This document shows positions 7,093 to 14,941 of a stretch of DNA of 17,850 nt, piece by piece. The notes beneath the pieces were generated by a model. It was not told the origin of the DNA and ran no database searches. It saw only the letters and a program-made list of their open reading frames with translations. The DNA comes from an uncultured Alphaproteobacteria bacterium (GTDB lineage Bacteria > Pseudomonadota > Alphaproteobacteria > Rs-D84), in assembly GCA_947589625.1 (NCBI GenBank), contig CANQCM010000010.1, forward strand, positions 1-17,850. The letters are read 5' to 3'. The position numbers were made by a program, and so were the translations under genes. Every line of letters starts with the position of its first letter. The stretch's first letter is position 1.

Positions 7093-9966
7093 ATGAAAAA
7101 ATACTTGGTTTTCGCGTGTTTGGCGGCTTTTGTTGTATGTGGTGCAAATGGTGCAACGGCGCGGCGCAGTGTGCCGTCTGCTGCCCCAGCTGCTGCAAAT
7201 ACGACATCTGGTCGTTCTGGGGCGGCTGGAACCGCAACTAATGCGCGCGCGGCAACCCGAACAACTGCAGCACGCAGTGCAACCAAAACCCCGACCAGTA
7301 CAGGCACTGTGGCGGCGCGCGCGGCAACGCGTACAACTGCGGCACGCAGTGCGACAACACCAACTGTATCTGCACGCGCGGCGACAACCCAGAAAGTTGT
7401 TGGCACAGGCACCAAGGTCGCAACTGCAACAAAAAATATAACAGTCAGCCAAGAATGCCAAGACAAATATATGGGCTGTATGGATTCTTTCTGTATGCTG
7501 GAAAACGAAACAGGTGGACGGTGTATTTGTTCCGATAAAAACGCGGAACTTGATGAAGTTCTGGCGGAAATTGAAAAGTTAGACCAGCAATCTTATCAAA
7601 TGGCAACTGCGGGTGTTGAACGATTGGAAATGGGCGATGATGCTGACGCGGCAATCGCAAATGCAAACGCGGCAGCACAGGCGGTTGCAAAAGAAAAAGA
7701 AGAAAATTCGCGCCGCAAGCTGGATTTGTCTTTGTGGAATCAGACATTTGATGAAGATATCAGCATCTTTGAAGATTCTGATATGGTTGATCCACTGGCA
7801 GGTAAAGAAGGCGATGCGTTGTATCGCGCGGCGTCTGAAATTTGCGTTGCCCAGGTGCCAGAATGTGCATCTGATTTGTCTATGTTGCAATTGATGTATT
7901 CGCAACGCGTGCGTAACGATTGCGCGGCATATGAAAACAGCTTGAAACAACAGAAAACCGCCAGCAGCCAAAAGTTAGCCGCCGCCGAACAAGCGTTGCG
8001 CAATGCGGCGCTGGAACAATATCGGTCTGCAAATAAATATGACTTGGGGCAATGCACAGTTGAATTTAAGAACTGTATGATTGCAACCGGCGGGTGCGGT
8101 TCTGATTTTGCCAATTGCGCATCAGTGTCTGCGCTGGACACAACCAGTTTAGCAACCAAGAAAGGCAAAAACAAAGATTACAAGATTAAAGGTGCAACGG
8201 CGGAAATCGTGATTTCTGGGTCAACATACGACACATTGATGGCGAAAAAGCCACTGTGCGATGGCGTCACGAAATCTTGCGTTGCGGTCAAAGATCAAGT
8301 GTGGGATACATTCTTGAAAGAAGTTGCACCACAATTAAAATCGGCAGAATTGATTGCCGAAGATAACGCGCGACAAAACTGTATTGGCAATATCTCTGAC
8401 TGTTTCCAAAAGGCTTGTAAAGATAATATTGACCCAAATGACCCCGATGGTTCCTATGATTTGTGTCTTTCTCGTCCTGGCGCTATGTTAAATGTTTGTA
8501 AGATTCCTCTTAATAACTGTGGTATTGATGCTTCCTCTGAAACCGCTGCTCAACAGTCTGTTATCTGGGATTATGTCGTCGCTCGCCTTGCTTCTATGCG
8601 TGTCGATTCTTGTACCACTGAACTTAAAGAGTGTCTCCAATCTGATGACCGTTGTGGCCAAGACTATACTCAATGTATTGGATTAGACACTGATACTATT
8701 ATTCGTATGTGTCCTTATGAAAAACTTACTGGTTGTCAGAAGGTTTATGGCGAGGATAATATTACCGATGATGCTGTATATGATCAACTTGCCTCTTTGG
8801 TTCAGGGTATTTTCCTCAATATCGATAATAATTTCTTATCTGAGTGCCAGAACAAATTAACCCAAAAAATGGTTGAAGTTTGCGGCGACACTTTGTCGTG
8901 CGATATGGCATTCGCAGATGATTCTGTTATCGGAACAGAAAGTTTATTAAGTTATAAAAATAATGCGGGCGATACAGTCATAGAAGGCTTGGTTTCGTTC
9001 GGCAATTTACAAGTTTCCAAGGTTACAGAATCTACAGACCCTAAAGATACAAATGTAAAATTCGGCGTGTATGACATAGATATTAATGGTTATAAAAAGC
9101 ATTTGGAAGATGGCGATCAGCAACTTGTAGACCGCGTAACAGCATCATTGGAATCTGTGGCGAGTACAATTTCGCAAAAAATAAATATTATCGCCACCGA
9201 TCCACAAATTGATATGTGTCTGAATGGGCGCGATGTGCGGCGTGTCGGTATTAAGGGCGAGTCAATAGATACAGATAGCACTGGCAGACCTACTAATGCG
9301 ATAAAGTTTCCGCATATGATGGATTCTGCCGCAATTGCGATTATAAATTCTGGTTTGGATCAGGCAAAAAAGAATTATGATAAAAAATATGACGAACTGG
9401 TATCTGCCGCCATCGAAGACCAAAATGACGCAATGAAAATGGCGCTCTGTGCAGCTATGGCAACCAATCCAGACAGCGAACCGGATTGTTTGGAACAAGA
9501 CCCTGAAACAGGTATTTGCACCAAATTTGATAACAGCACACCATATCAAGACTATTTCGGGAGCGAGGCTGTGACTGGATTACAAGGCGAAGGTTACGCA
9601 ATGAGTTATGTTATTAACGGCGCAAATCTGGAAAAGCAATTGAAAGTTGCATCAAGCGGTCGCGGCGAATTTGTTCAAGTGGATCCAACATCTGGCAATA
9701 TGCTGGGGCGCATTGATATTTCTGCAACTTATTCCGCCGACAAAAATTCATGTTTACTTACCACCACAACGACAATGTGTTCTGATGTTGAAAAGATTGT
9801 AGATAAACTGTCTATCGGTAAAATGAAACGCGGTTATAACATAACTTATGGCGACTTACAACTGTCAGGTAAAAAGATAAAAAAGGTGACCTTGGAAATG
9901 TTCAAGGGTATATATTGTGAAAAATTTAACGAACCTGTTATAACGACCAATTCAATTAAAATGTAA
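7093..9966 (+). CDS. large exported Cys-rich repeat protein, unknown function
   Basis: The protein has 957 residues and a signal peptide (MKKYLVFACLAAFVVCGANGA). A Thr/Ala/Arg linker (about 22-115) holds two copies of RAATRTTAARSAT. From residue 122 a series of Cys clusters begins: CQDKYMGCMDSFC...CICSDK (122 on), CTVEFKNC...CGSDFANC (321 on), CIGNISDC...C, and CTTELKEC...CGQDYTQC (507-528). The second and last are clearly related repeats of the form C-x6-C...C-x5-C followed by Leu-Asp-Thr. Residues about 140-215 look like a helical, charged segment. Cys are frequent up to the C-terminus, suggesting many disulfides in the periplasm or outside the cell. I know no enzyme motif in it. Bases about 8413-8870 use a codon set unlike the rest of the gene and its neighbours. 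It has its own likely promoter and SD; no clear terminator follows, only an intergenic palindrome. Confidence 0.9.
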   Translation: MKKYLVFACLAAFVVCGANGATARRSVPSAAPAAANTTSGRSGAAGTATNARAATRTTAARSATKTPTSTGTVAARAATRTTAARSATTPTVSARAATTQKVVGTGTKVATATKNITVSQECQDKYMGCMDSFCMLENETGGRCICSDKNAELDEVLAEIEKLDQQSYQMATAGVERLEMGDDADAAIANANAAAQAVAKEKEENSRRKLDLSLWNQTFDEDISIFEDSDMVDPLAGKEGDALYRAASEICVAQVPECASDLSMLQLMYSQRVRNDCAAYENSLKQQKTASSQKLAAAEQALRNAALEQYRSANKYDLGQCTVEFKNCMIATGGCGSDFANCASVSALDTTSLATKKGKNKDYKIKGATAEIVISGSTYDTLMAKKPLCDGVTKSCVAVKDQVWDTFLKEVAPQLKSAELIAEDNARQNCIGNISDCFQKACKDNIDPNDPDGSYDLCLSRPGAMLNVCKIPLNNCGIDASSETAAQQSVIWDYVVARLASMRVDSCTTELKECLQSDDRCGQDYTQCIGLDTDTIIRMCPYEKLTGCQKVYGEDNITDDAVYDQLASLVQGIFLNIDNNFLSECQNKLTQKMVEVCGDTLSCDMAFADDSVIGTESLLSYKNNAGDTVIEGLVSFGNLQVSKVTESTDPKDTNVKFGVYDIDINGYKKHLEDGDQQLVDRVTASLESVASTISQKINIIATDPQIDMCLNGRDVRRVGIKGESIDTDSTGRPTNAIKFPHMMDSAAIAIINSGLDQAKKNYDKKYDELVSAAIEDQNDAMKMALCAAMATNPDSEPDCLEQDPETGICTKFDNSTPYQDYFGSEAVTGLQGEGYAMSYVINGANLEKQLKVASSGRGEFVQVDPTSGNMLGRIDISATYSADKNSCLLTTTTTMCSDVEKIVDKLSIGKMKRGYNITYGDLQLSGKKIKKVTLEMFKGIYCEKFNEPVITTNSIKM

Positions 9967-9997
9967 CCGCGGGGCAAATGCCCGACTACCATTTGTT

Positions 9998-10055
9998 ATT
10001 CCACGGCTTGACCGTGGAATCCAATCATTATTAAAGTAGTGAGCGCAGCGAACAC
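9998..10055 (-). repeat. intergenic palindromic repeat, copy A
   Basis: On the minus strand it reads GTGTTCGCTGCGCTCAC, then ACTTTAATAATGATTGG, then the hairpin ATTCCACGG-TCAAG-CCGTGGAAT. It matches copy B at 16247-16305 over its whole length except one inserted T and one T/C change. It sits between the Cys-rich gene and the DedA-type gene. Confidence 0.85.
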
Positions 10056-10057
10056 TT

Positions 10058-10087
10058 ATAAAAAGGGTGTGCAAATGCACACCCTTT
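10058..10087 (-). terminator. rho-independent terminator of the DedA-type gene
   Basis: The 11-bp perfect stem AAAGGGTGTGC/GCACACCCTTT (10062-10072, 10077-10087) with a four-base loop is followed on the minus strand by a T-run of five and AT-rich sequence. It lies 24 bp after the minus strand stop codon. Confidence 0.75.
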
Positions 10088-10110
10088 ACCCTTATCACTA
10101 ACACATGCCA

Positions 10111-10686
10111 CTAAAACAATGATACCAGCAATATGCCCAGACCCGCCACAATAATTGCGCCGATTACGAGTGGCCAGAAATATTTTTTTACAATTGTATT
10201 TGCGCGTTCTTGGAAAAAATATATCAATGTTGAAATCAGGGCGAATCGGCATGTGCGGAAAAATGTTGAAATAACCAAAAATATCCACAGCGGATAACCA
10301 ATAAACCCCAGCCACAGTGCCAATAACTTGTACGGTATCGGTGTTACTGCGGTCAGAACAATTATGAATATGCCATATTCGCTGAACATCGGTTTGATGG
10401 TTGTTTCAATTAGCGCAGGATTTGAAAATGTCGTTATAAGCCACATGCCCACTGATTCCCACAACCACGCACCGATTGTATATGCGATGGCGCCACCCAC
10501 CACAGAACCCAGTGCGGCGGCAACTGTTATTGGCAATGCGCGGCGCCGATTCGCAATGATTGCAGGTGTCATGAATACTTCGGGTGGTACAAATAAAAAC
10601 ACACTTTCGCATACGGTCATCAGGAATACGACCCAAAAATATGCTGGTTTTTCAGCCTTTTTCAAAAGATATTCTGCAAATTTCAT
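10111..10686 (-). CDS. DedA/YqaA-type (VTT domain) inner-membrane protein
   Basis: The protein has 191 residues and about five hydrophobic segments (about 18-36, 53-77, 103-121, 129-147, 170-190). Family features are SVFLFVPPEVFMTPAII, AALGSVVGGAIAYTIGAWLWESVG, and TPIPYKLLALWLGFIGYPLWIFLVISTFFRTCRF, the last matching the P...G......F...R core of DedA/VTT proteins; the overall length and layout are those of the YqaA subgroup. DedA-type proteins are linked to lipid carrier or phospholipid transport and envelope homeostasis, but the substrate of this one is unknown. The start at 10686 has GGGGG about 12 bases upstream. The gene is divergent from rbfA and has its own terminator. Confidence 0.88.
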   Translation of the reverse strand: MKFAEYLLKKAEKPAYFWVVFLMTVCESVFLFVPPEVFMTPAIIANRRRALPITVAAALGSVVGGAIAYTIGAWLWESVGMWLITTFSNPALIETTIKPMFSEYGIFIIVLTAVTPIPYKLLALWLGFIGYPLWIFLVISTFFRTCRFALISTLIYFFQERANTIVKKYFWPLVIGAIIVAGLGILLVSLF

Positions 10687-10718
10687 GATATAAAAATTCC
10701 CCCGAATTTAGAATTTAG

Positions 10719-10750
10719 TTGATTGTAAATTATTATATAATATTTTACAA
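10719..10750. promoter_or_regulatory. AT-rich palindromic divergent promoter region
   Basis: The TTGTAAA...TTTACAA near-palindrome (10723-10750) contains overlapping TATAAT-like boxes on both strands, with TATAAT at 10736-10741 on the plus strand. It lies between the divergent DedA-type gene and rbfA. No well-spaced -35 is visible for either strand. Confidence 0.4.
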
Positions 10751-10771
10751 TTACTAAAAACGAGATATTAA

Positions 10772-11119
10772 ATGAAAAAACAAACAAATTCTAATCGTCC
10801 TGAACGCATGGCGGCAAAAGTTCAAACACTGGTCGCAGAAATTTTGCGCGATTTATATAGCGAGGATTCATTGATTTCAGGCGTTTCTTTGGTTGGCGCG
10901 ATGGCGCGTGGTGGGGCGCAATTTGTACGTTTGTTTTATTATTCGCGCAACCCAGATGTGTCGCGTGTTCAGGCGCGCCTTGACGAGGTTACCAAGACAG
11001 TGCGATTTGAATTGGCGGCGCGATTAAATCAAAAATATGTGCCAGAAATCCGATTTGAATACGATGACACACTTGACCGCGCAGGTCGCATTGACGAATT
11101 GTTAAAAAACCTGAAATAA
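10772..11119 (+). CDS. rbfA: 30S ribosome-binding factor A
   Basis: The protein has 115 residues, normal for RbfA, a KH-like protein needed for late 30S maturation and 16S rRNA 5'-end processing. The N-terminal helix (RPERMAAKVQTLVAEILRDL), the central strands (SLISGVSLVGAMARGGAQFVRLFYYS) and the characteristic end of the fold (RFELAARLNQKYVPEIRFEYDDTLDRAGRIDELL) are all present. The conservation is moderate in the middle, where other family members have V-x-V-s-x-D-l. It starts behind the divergent promoter region, and lepA follows after 80 bp without an obvious terminator, so translation-related genes are probably transcribed together. Confidence 0.9.
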   Translation: MKKQTNSNRPERMAAKVQTLVAEILRDLYSEDSLISGVSLVGAMARGGAQFVRLFYYSRNPDVSRVQARLDEVTKTVRFELAARLNQKYVPEIRFEYDDTLDRAGRIDELLKNLK

Positions 11120-11160
11120 AATACTTGCGACAATAGTTATACTGGTGTACCATTGCCGCA

Positions 11161-11188
11161 GGTAGTGGTTAGTTGTTAGTGATTAGGG
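11161..11188 (+). repeat. TTAGTG-rich intergenic module
   Basis: GGTAGTGGTTAGTTGTTAG followed by TGATTAGGG. Related tracts occur near 10088-10107 (reverse), 16217-16236, 16549-16576 (reverse) and 17601-17635. Here it forms most of the rbfA-lepA gap and supplies the AGGG used as the lepA SD. Confidence 0.55.
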
Positions 11189-11199
11189 TGGCAGCCAAG

Positions 11200-12993
11200 A
11201 TGAAACAATCGCATATTAGAAATTTTTCTATCGTTGCGCATATTGACCATGGCAAGTCAACTTTATCTGACCGCCTGATTGAAATTACGGGCGGATTACA
11301 ATCGCGCGAAATGAAGGCGCAAGTCTTGGATTCTATGGATATTGAACGCGAACGCGGTATAACAATCAAGGCGCAAACTGTGCGGTTAAATTATACAGCG
11401 CGCGATGGGCAAAAATATCAATTAAATTTAATGGATACGCCTGGGCATGTTGATTTTTCTTATGAAGTGTCGCGCAGTTTGGCGGCATGCGAAGGCGCGC
11501 TGATTCTGGTTGATGCAACCCAAGGTGTTCAGGCACAAACTTTGGCAAATGCGTATTTGGCGTTGGATAACGATTTGGAAATGTTGCCAGTGTTAAATAA
11601 AATTGATTTGCCGTCCAGTGATGTTGCGGGTACGCGTGAACAAATTGCAGATGTTATTGGGCTGGACGCACAAAATGCGTTATGTGTATCTGGCAAAACA
11701 GGGGCAGGTGTGCCAGAATTACTGGAAGAAATTGTTAATAAATTGCCCCCACCACATGGCGATGAAAACGCGCCAACGCGCGCGCTGTTGGTTGATTCGT
11801 GGTATGATTCTTATCTGGGGGTTGTTATTCTGGTGCGTGTTGTTGATGGTTCTTTGACCCGTGGGCAAAAGATTAAATTTATTGCCACAGGGGCAGAATA
11901 TACCGTTGAAAAAATCGGATACTTTACGCCGAAAATGGTTGATACAGATTGCCTGAATACTGGTGAAATTGGTTTTATTATCACAGGCATGAAAACAATT
12001 CATGATTGCAAAGTGGGCGATACAATCACAGACGCGCGATTCGGTGGCGCACCATTGCCAGGGTTCAAGCCGTCTGTGCCAGTAGTGTTTTCATCGTTCT
12101 TTCCAGTAGAGGCTGACGATTATCCCAACCTGCGCGACAGTGCAGAAAAACTGGCATTAAACGATGCGTCTTTTATGTTCACAACAGAAAAATCCAGTGC
12201 GCTGGGGTTTGGATTACGATGCGGATTTCTGGGATTACTGCATATGGAAATTATCAGCGAACGGCTGGCACGCGAATTTAATTTAACACTGATAAATACT
12301 GTACCCAGCGTTTTATACAAGGTGCATTTGCGCGATGGCAGTGTGATTGATTTGGAAAACCCTGCGGACATGCCAGATTTAACAAAAATATCATCAATAG
12401 AAGAACCGTGGGTGCGTGCAACAATTATGATGCCTGATAAATATATGGGCGGGATAATGTCGCTGTGTGCGGAACGGCGCGGTATCCAAGAAAATATTTC
12501 TTATGTTGGAAATCGCGCAGTGTTGGTATATCAATTGCCATTGGCAGAAATAGTGTTTGATTTTTATGACCGTGTGAAATCTATTTCGTCTGGATACGCA
12601 TCGTTTGATTATGTTGTCCAAGGTTATCAAGCGTCTGATTTAGTCAAGGTTTCAATTCTGGTTAATGATGAAAATGTAGAACCGCTGTCGTTTATGTGTC
12701 ATCGGTCGGCGGCAGAAAAACGCGGTCGACAGATTGTTGAAAAATTAAAAGATTTAATTCCGCGTCATCAGTTCAAAATACCGTTACAGGCGGCAATTGG
12801 TGGCAAGATTATTGCGAGAGAGACCATCGCGGCATACCGTAAAGATGTTACGGCAAAATGCTATGGCGGAGATATAACCCGTAAACGCAAATTGTTGGAA
12901 AAACAAAAAGAAGGTAAAAAACGTATGCGTACCTTTGGCAATGTTGAAATCCCGCAAAGCGCGTTTATAAACGCACTGAAAGTATCTAACTAA
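11200..12993 (+). CDS. lepA: elongation factor 4 (translational GTPase LepA)
   Basis: The protein has 597 residues, standard for LepA/EF4, a ribosome-associated GTPase that acts on elongating or stalled ribosomes and in 30S biogenesis. GTPase motifs are present: G1 AHIDHGKST (about residue 14), the switch region ERERGITIKAQTV, G3 DTPGHVDF and G4 NKID. The LepA-specific C-terminal domain is present (VEPLSFMCHRSAAEKRGRQI, IPRHQFKIPLQAAIGGKIIA, AKCYGGDITRKRKLLEKQKEG-KKRM). I chose the ATG at 11200, which gives the usual MxxSHIRNFSIVAHIDHGKS start; an in-frame TTG at 11173 would add nine residues from the TTAGTG module. The gene is 11 bp upstream of the next, so they are likely one operon. Confidence 0.97.
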   Translation: MKQSHIRNFSIVAHIDHGKSTLSDRLIEITGGLQSREMKAQVLDSMDIERERGITIKAQTVRLNYTARDGQKYQLNLMDTPGHVDFSYEVSRSLAACEGALILVDATQGVQAQTLANAYLALDNDLEMLPVLNKIDLPSSDVAGTREQIADVIGLDAQNALCVSGKTGAGVPELLEEIVNKLPPPHGDENAPTRALLVDSWYDSYLGVVILVRVVDGSLTRGQKIKFIATGAEYTVEKIGYFTPKMVDTDCLNTGEIGFIITGMKTIHDCKVGDTITDARFGGAPLPGFKPSVPVVFSSFFPVEADDYPNLRDSAEKLALNDASFMFTTEKSSALGFGLRCGFLGLLHMEIISERLAREFNLTLINTVPSVLYKVHLRDGSVIDLENPADMPDLTKISSIEEPWVRATIMMPDKYMGGIMSLCAERRGIQENISYVGNRAVLVYQLPLAEIVFDFYDRVKSISSGYASFDYVVQGYQASDLVKVSILVNDENVEPLSFMCHRSAAEKRGRQIVEKLKDLIPRHQFKIPLQAAIGGKIIARETIAAYRKDVTAKCYGGDITRKRKLLEKQKEGKKRMRTFGNVEIPQSAFINALKVSN

Positions 12994-13004
12994 AAGGATA
13001 AAAA

Positions 13005-13436
13005 ATGTCTGCAAAATCTGTTTGGAATTATCTGATGGCTACTGATTGGAAAATGAAAAAATCTGATTGGCGTGAATTTTGCAAATTGCGTTCGTTGGTC
13101 AAATTGGCGCGCAATGAATTGGCGGCAAAAGAAAGCATGCTGATGAAAAGTTTTGGTTTTATGAACAGTGGTGCTGATATTTTGGAAATGGAAAAAAGCC
13201 CCAGTTGCGTCAAGGTTTATGCATTTATGGATAGTACGCAATCGTTTACGTTTAATGAAGTCTCGCCTAATTTTGAGTATTGTAAAGATTTTTCAGACGG
13301 TGCCGAGGCGTGTATAAAACTTGAATGCCCATATGCTTTGCGTAATCGTGAATATACAATTGCCAAACAAAAATTAAACAATGCAATATTAAAATGCAAA
13401 AGTTTCTGGCGCAATAAATTGGTACGCGAAAAATAA
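13005..13436 (+). CDS. unknown protein in the lepA transcription unit
   Basis: The protein has 143 residues and no signal peptide or membrane segment. It begins MSAKSVWNYLMATDWKMKK, is rich in Lys, Phe, Met and aromatic residues, and has five Cys (about 26, 68, 93, 102, 107) with no recognised spacing. The C-terminal third (AKQKLNNAILKCKSFWRNKL) is basic and probably helical. An AAAGGAT SD lies 11 bp after the lepA stop, which indicates co-transcription. Codon use resembles its neighbours, so it is not an obvious recent arrival. I do not recognise the family; a cytoplasmic protein is the only inference. Confidence 0.8.
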   Translation: MSAKSVWNYLMATDWKMKKSDWREFCKLRSLVKLARNELAAKESMLMKSFGFMNSGADILEMEKSPSCVKVYAFMDSTQSFTFNEVSPNFEYCKDFSDGAEACIKLECPYALRNREYTIAKQKLNNAILKCKSFWRNKLVREK

Positions 13437-13458
13437 ATCTTAACCAAAGGTGGCCGCG

Positions 13459-14457
13459 ATGGCACATCAGTTCTTTTTTAATCCGTATATATTGGACAAT
13501 TTACCAGCCCCAGCGTCTGGGTTTGATGTTGTCCAAGATATTTCTGAACCGCGTTTAAGAATGTATATAACCAGTCATGGGGTTAAAAGTTTCTTTGTCA
13601 GAAAACGCGTTCATGGGCGCGATAAAAGAATCATAATTGGTAATTGGCCAGAAATGGATATTGAATCGGCGCGTGCCGCGGTGGCAGATGTCTTGACCGC
13701 AGCAGCCACGCCACCACCTGTGCGCCGACATCAAATAACATTCAAAAAATTTTTGTCTGTGTATATGGCAAATCGGGTGCGCCGTCGCGAATATTCGCGT
13801 GAAAAATTGGTGCGCGCAATAAATCGTCATTTAAGTGGTTTGTTTGAAAAAAATATTTCTGAAATCACCGCGGACGACATTTCACGTGTGATTGACGGCA
13901 TTGACGGACGCGCGATTGCAGGCCGTATGCAAGAATTATTACAGAGCATTTTTAACTATGCCATTGAAATGGGATACTTGAAAGAAAACCCAATTGTCGA
14001 TATGCCCAAGGTTGTGCAACATCGCCGTGTGCGCCCGTTAAATAAATCTGGGCTGGTGCGATTGATGCATGTAATAGAAAAACAAGAATCACCTACATTA
14101 CGCGCAGCATTTCAAATGTTGATATATGGTTTTGCGCCGAAATCTGCGATTTTTTCAATGCAATGGTCTGATTTAGATTTTAATCAATATACATGGCGCG
14201 ATCGTCCGCTGGCAGATGCCGCAGTTGTTTTATTGCAAAATATAGACCAAGACGGCAAGTGGGTTTTTCGTGGTCGCGGACGCGGACATTTAACAGACCC
14301 GCGCACCGCATGGCGCAAAATTGCACATGATGCAGGTATTGAAAACTTGACAATGGACGATGTTTATAAGTTCATGATGCGGCACCTGATATGGGCATCA
14401 GATAGGGAAGAATTCCGCGAAAATATGAACAATTTGGTTAATGAAATATTTGAATAA
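13459..14457 (+). CDS. integrase-like protein without the tyrosine-recombinase active site
   Basis: The protein has 332 residues. The N-terminus (about 30-85, SHGVKSFFVRKRVHGRDKRI and IGNWPEMDIESARAAVADVL) matches the arm-type DNA-binding domain of phage and island integrases. A core-binding, SAM-like segment follows (about 95-185, FKKFLSVYMANR...ITADDISRVIDGI...LLQSIFNYAIEMGYLKENPI). The C-terminal domain keeps the frame of the recombinase fold (MLIYGFAPKSAIFSMQWSDLDF), but the catalytic Arg of the usual TGLRxxE motif aligns with Pro227. The HxLR box appears as DDVYKFMMRH, and no catalytic Tyr is evident in the end EFRENMNNLVNEIFE. The frame is intact. I chose the ATG at 13459 because AAAGG at 13446-13450 is then correctly spaced and overlaps the alternative GTG at 13450. 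No tRNA or att repeat is seen beside it. It is probably a DNA-binding protein derived from an integrase. Confidence 0.75.
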   Translation: MAHQFFFNPYILDNLPAPASGFDVVQDISEPRLRMYITSHGVKSFFVRKRVHGRDKRIIIGNWPEMDIESARAAVADVLTAAATPPPVRRHQITFKKFLSVYMANRVRRREYSREKLVRAINRHLSGLFEKNISEITADDISRVIDGIDGRAIAGRMQELLQSIFNYAIEMGYLKENPIVDMPKVVQHRRVRPLNKSGLVRLMHVIEKQESPTLRAAFQMLIYGFAPKSAIFSMQWSDLDFNQYTWRDRPLADAAVVLLQNIDQDGKWVFRGRGRGHLTDPRTAWRKIAHDAGIENLTMDDVYKFMMRHLIWASDREEFRENMNNLVNEIFE

Positions 14458-14481
14458 AATCCTGAAACTTATTTGTCAAGT

Positions 14482-14523
14482 TTTGTTATAGTTTGTTATA
14501 TTTCTTGACACCAATGCTATAAA
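14482..14523 (+). promoter_or_regulatory. AT-rich upstream region and probable promoter of acpP
   Basis: TTTGTTATA occurs twice (14482-14490, 14492-14500) at a 10-bp step, one helical turn, directly before a perfect TTGACA (14505-14510). A TATAAA at 14518 is too close to be its partner; the best partner is a weak GATAGT at 14526. The repeats look like an UP element or operator. Confidence 0.4.
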
Positions 14524-14588
14524 ATGATAGTTTTAATGCAAGATGTCTTGGTATGGGCACGAAATTTAACATAAACAAAGGATAAAAA

Positions 14589-14822
14589 ATGACTACTTTT
14601 GAAAAAGTAAAAGAAATCGTTGCGGAAAAGTTGGGTGTTAAACCTGAAATGGTAACAGAAGATAAATCTTTCGTTAACGATTTAGGTGCGGATTCTTTGG
14701 ACGTTGTAGAATTCATTATGGAAGTGGAAAAACAGTTTGATATCACAATTCCTGATGAAGATGCAACTAAACTGGAAAAAGTTGGCGATGCAGTAAAATA
14801 CATCGATGCACATAAAAAATAA
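14589..14822 (+). CDS. acpP: acyl carrier protein
   Basis: The protein has 77 residues, acidic and highly helical. It carries the growing acyl chain in type II fatty acid synthesis on a 4'-phosphopantetheine arm. The attachment site is Ser36 in DLGADSLDVVEF, the family signature. Helix II and III regions (IMEVEKQFDITIPDEDATKL and VGDAVKYIDAH) are typical. The AAAGGA SD is well placed. Elsewhere acpP usually lies behind fabD and fabG; here it follows the lepA/integrase-like unit with its own AT-rich upstream region, and fabF comes next after a terminator. Confidence 0.98.
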   Translation: MTTFEKVKEIVAEKLGVKPEMVTEDKSFVNDLGADSLDVVEFIMEVEKQFDITIPDEDATKLEKVGDAVKYIDAHKK

Positions 14823-14843
14823 TCTTGTTTCATTACAAGTGTC

Positions 14844-14878
14844 CCGTCGCAGATTTTTATTTGCGGCGGATTTTTTTT
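14844..14878 (+). terminator. rho-independent terminator of acpP
   Basis: The stem CCGTCGCA/TGCGGCGG (14844-14851, 14862-14869; one T-G wobble) with a 10-base loop is followed by T8 (14871-14878). It separates acpP from fabF, helping to keep ACP, needed in large amounts, on its own short transcript. Confidence 0.8.
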
Positions 14879-14941
14879 CTGTACCTGACGCAGAAAAGGT
14901 TATATTATATTGACGTCCAACACATATAAAAGGATTTGTAT

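Noticed and set aside
13437..14588. Integrated island with att sites around the integrase-like gene
   Set aside because: No tRNA gene, flanking direct repeat or cargo was found; neighbours are core genes.
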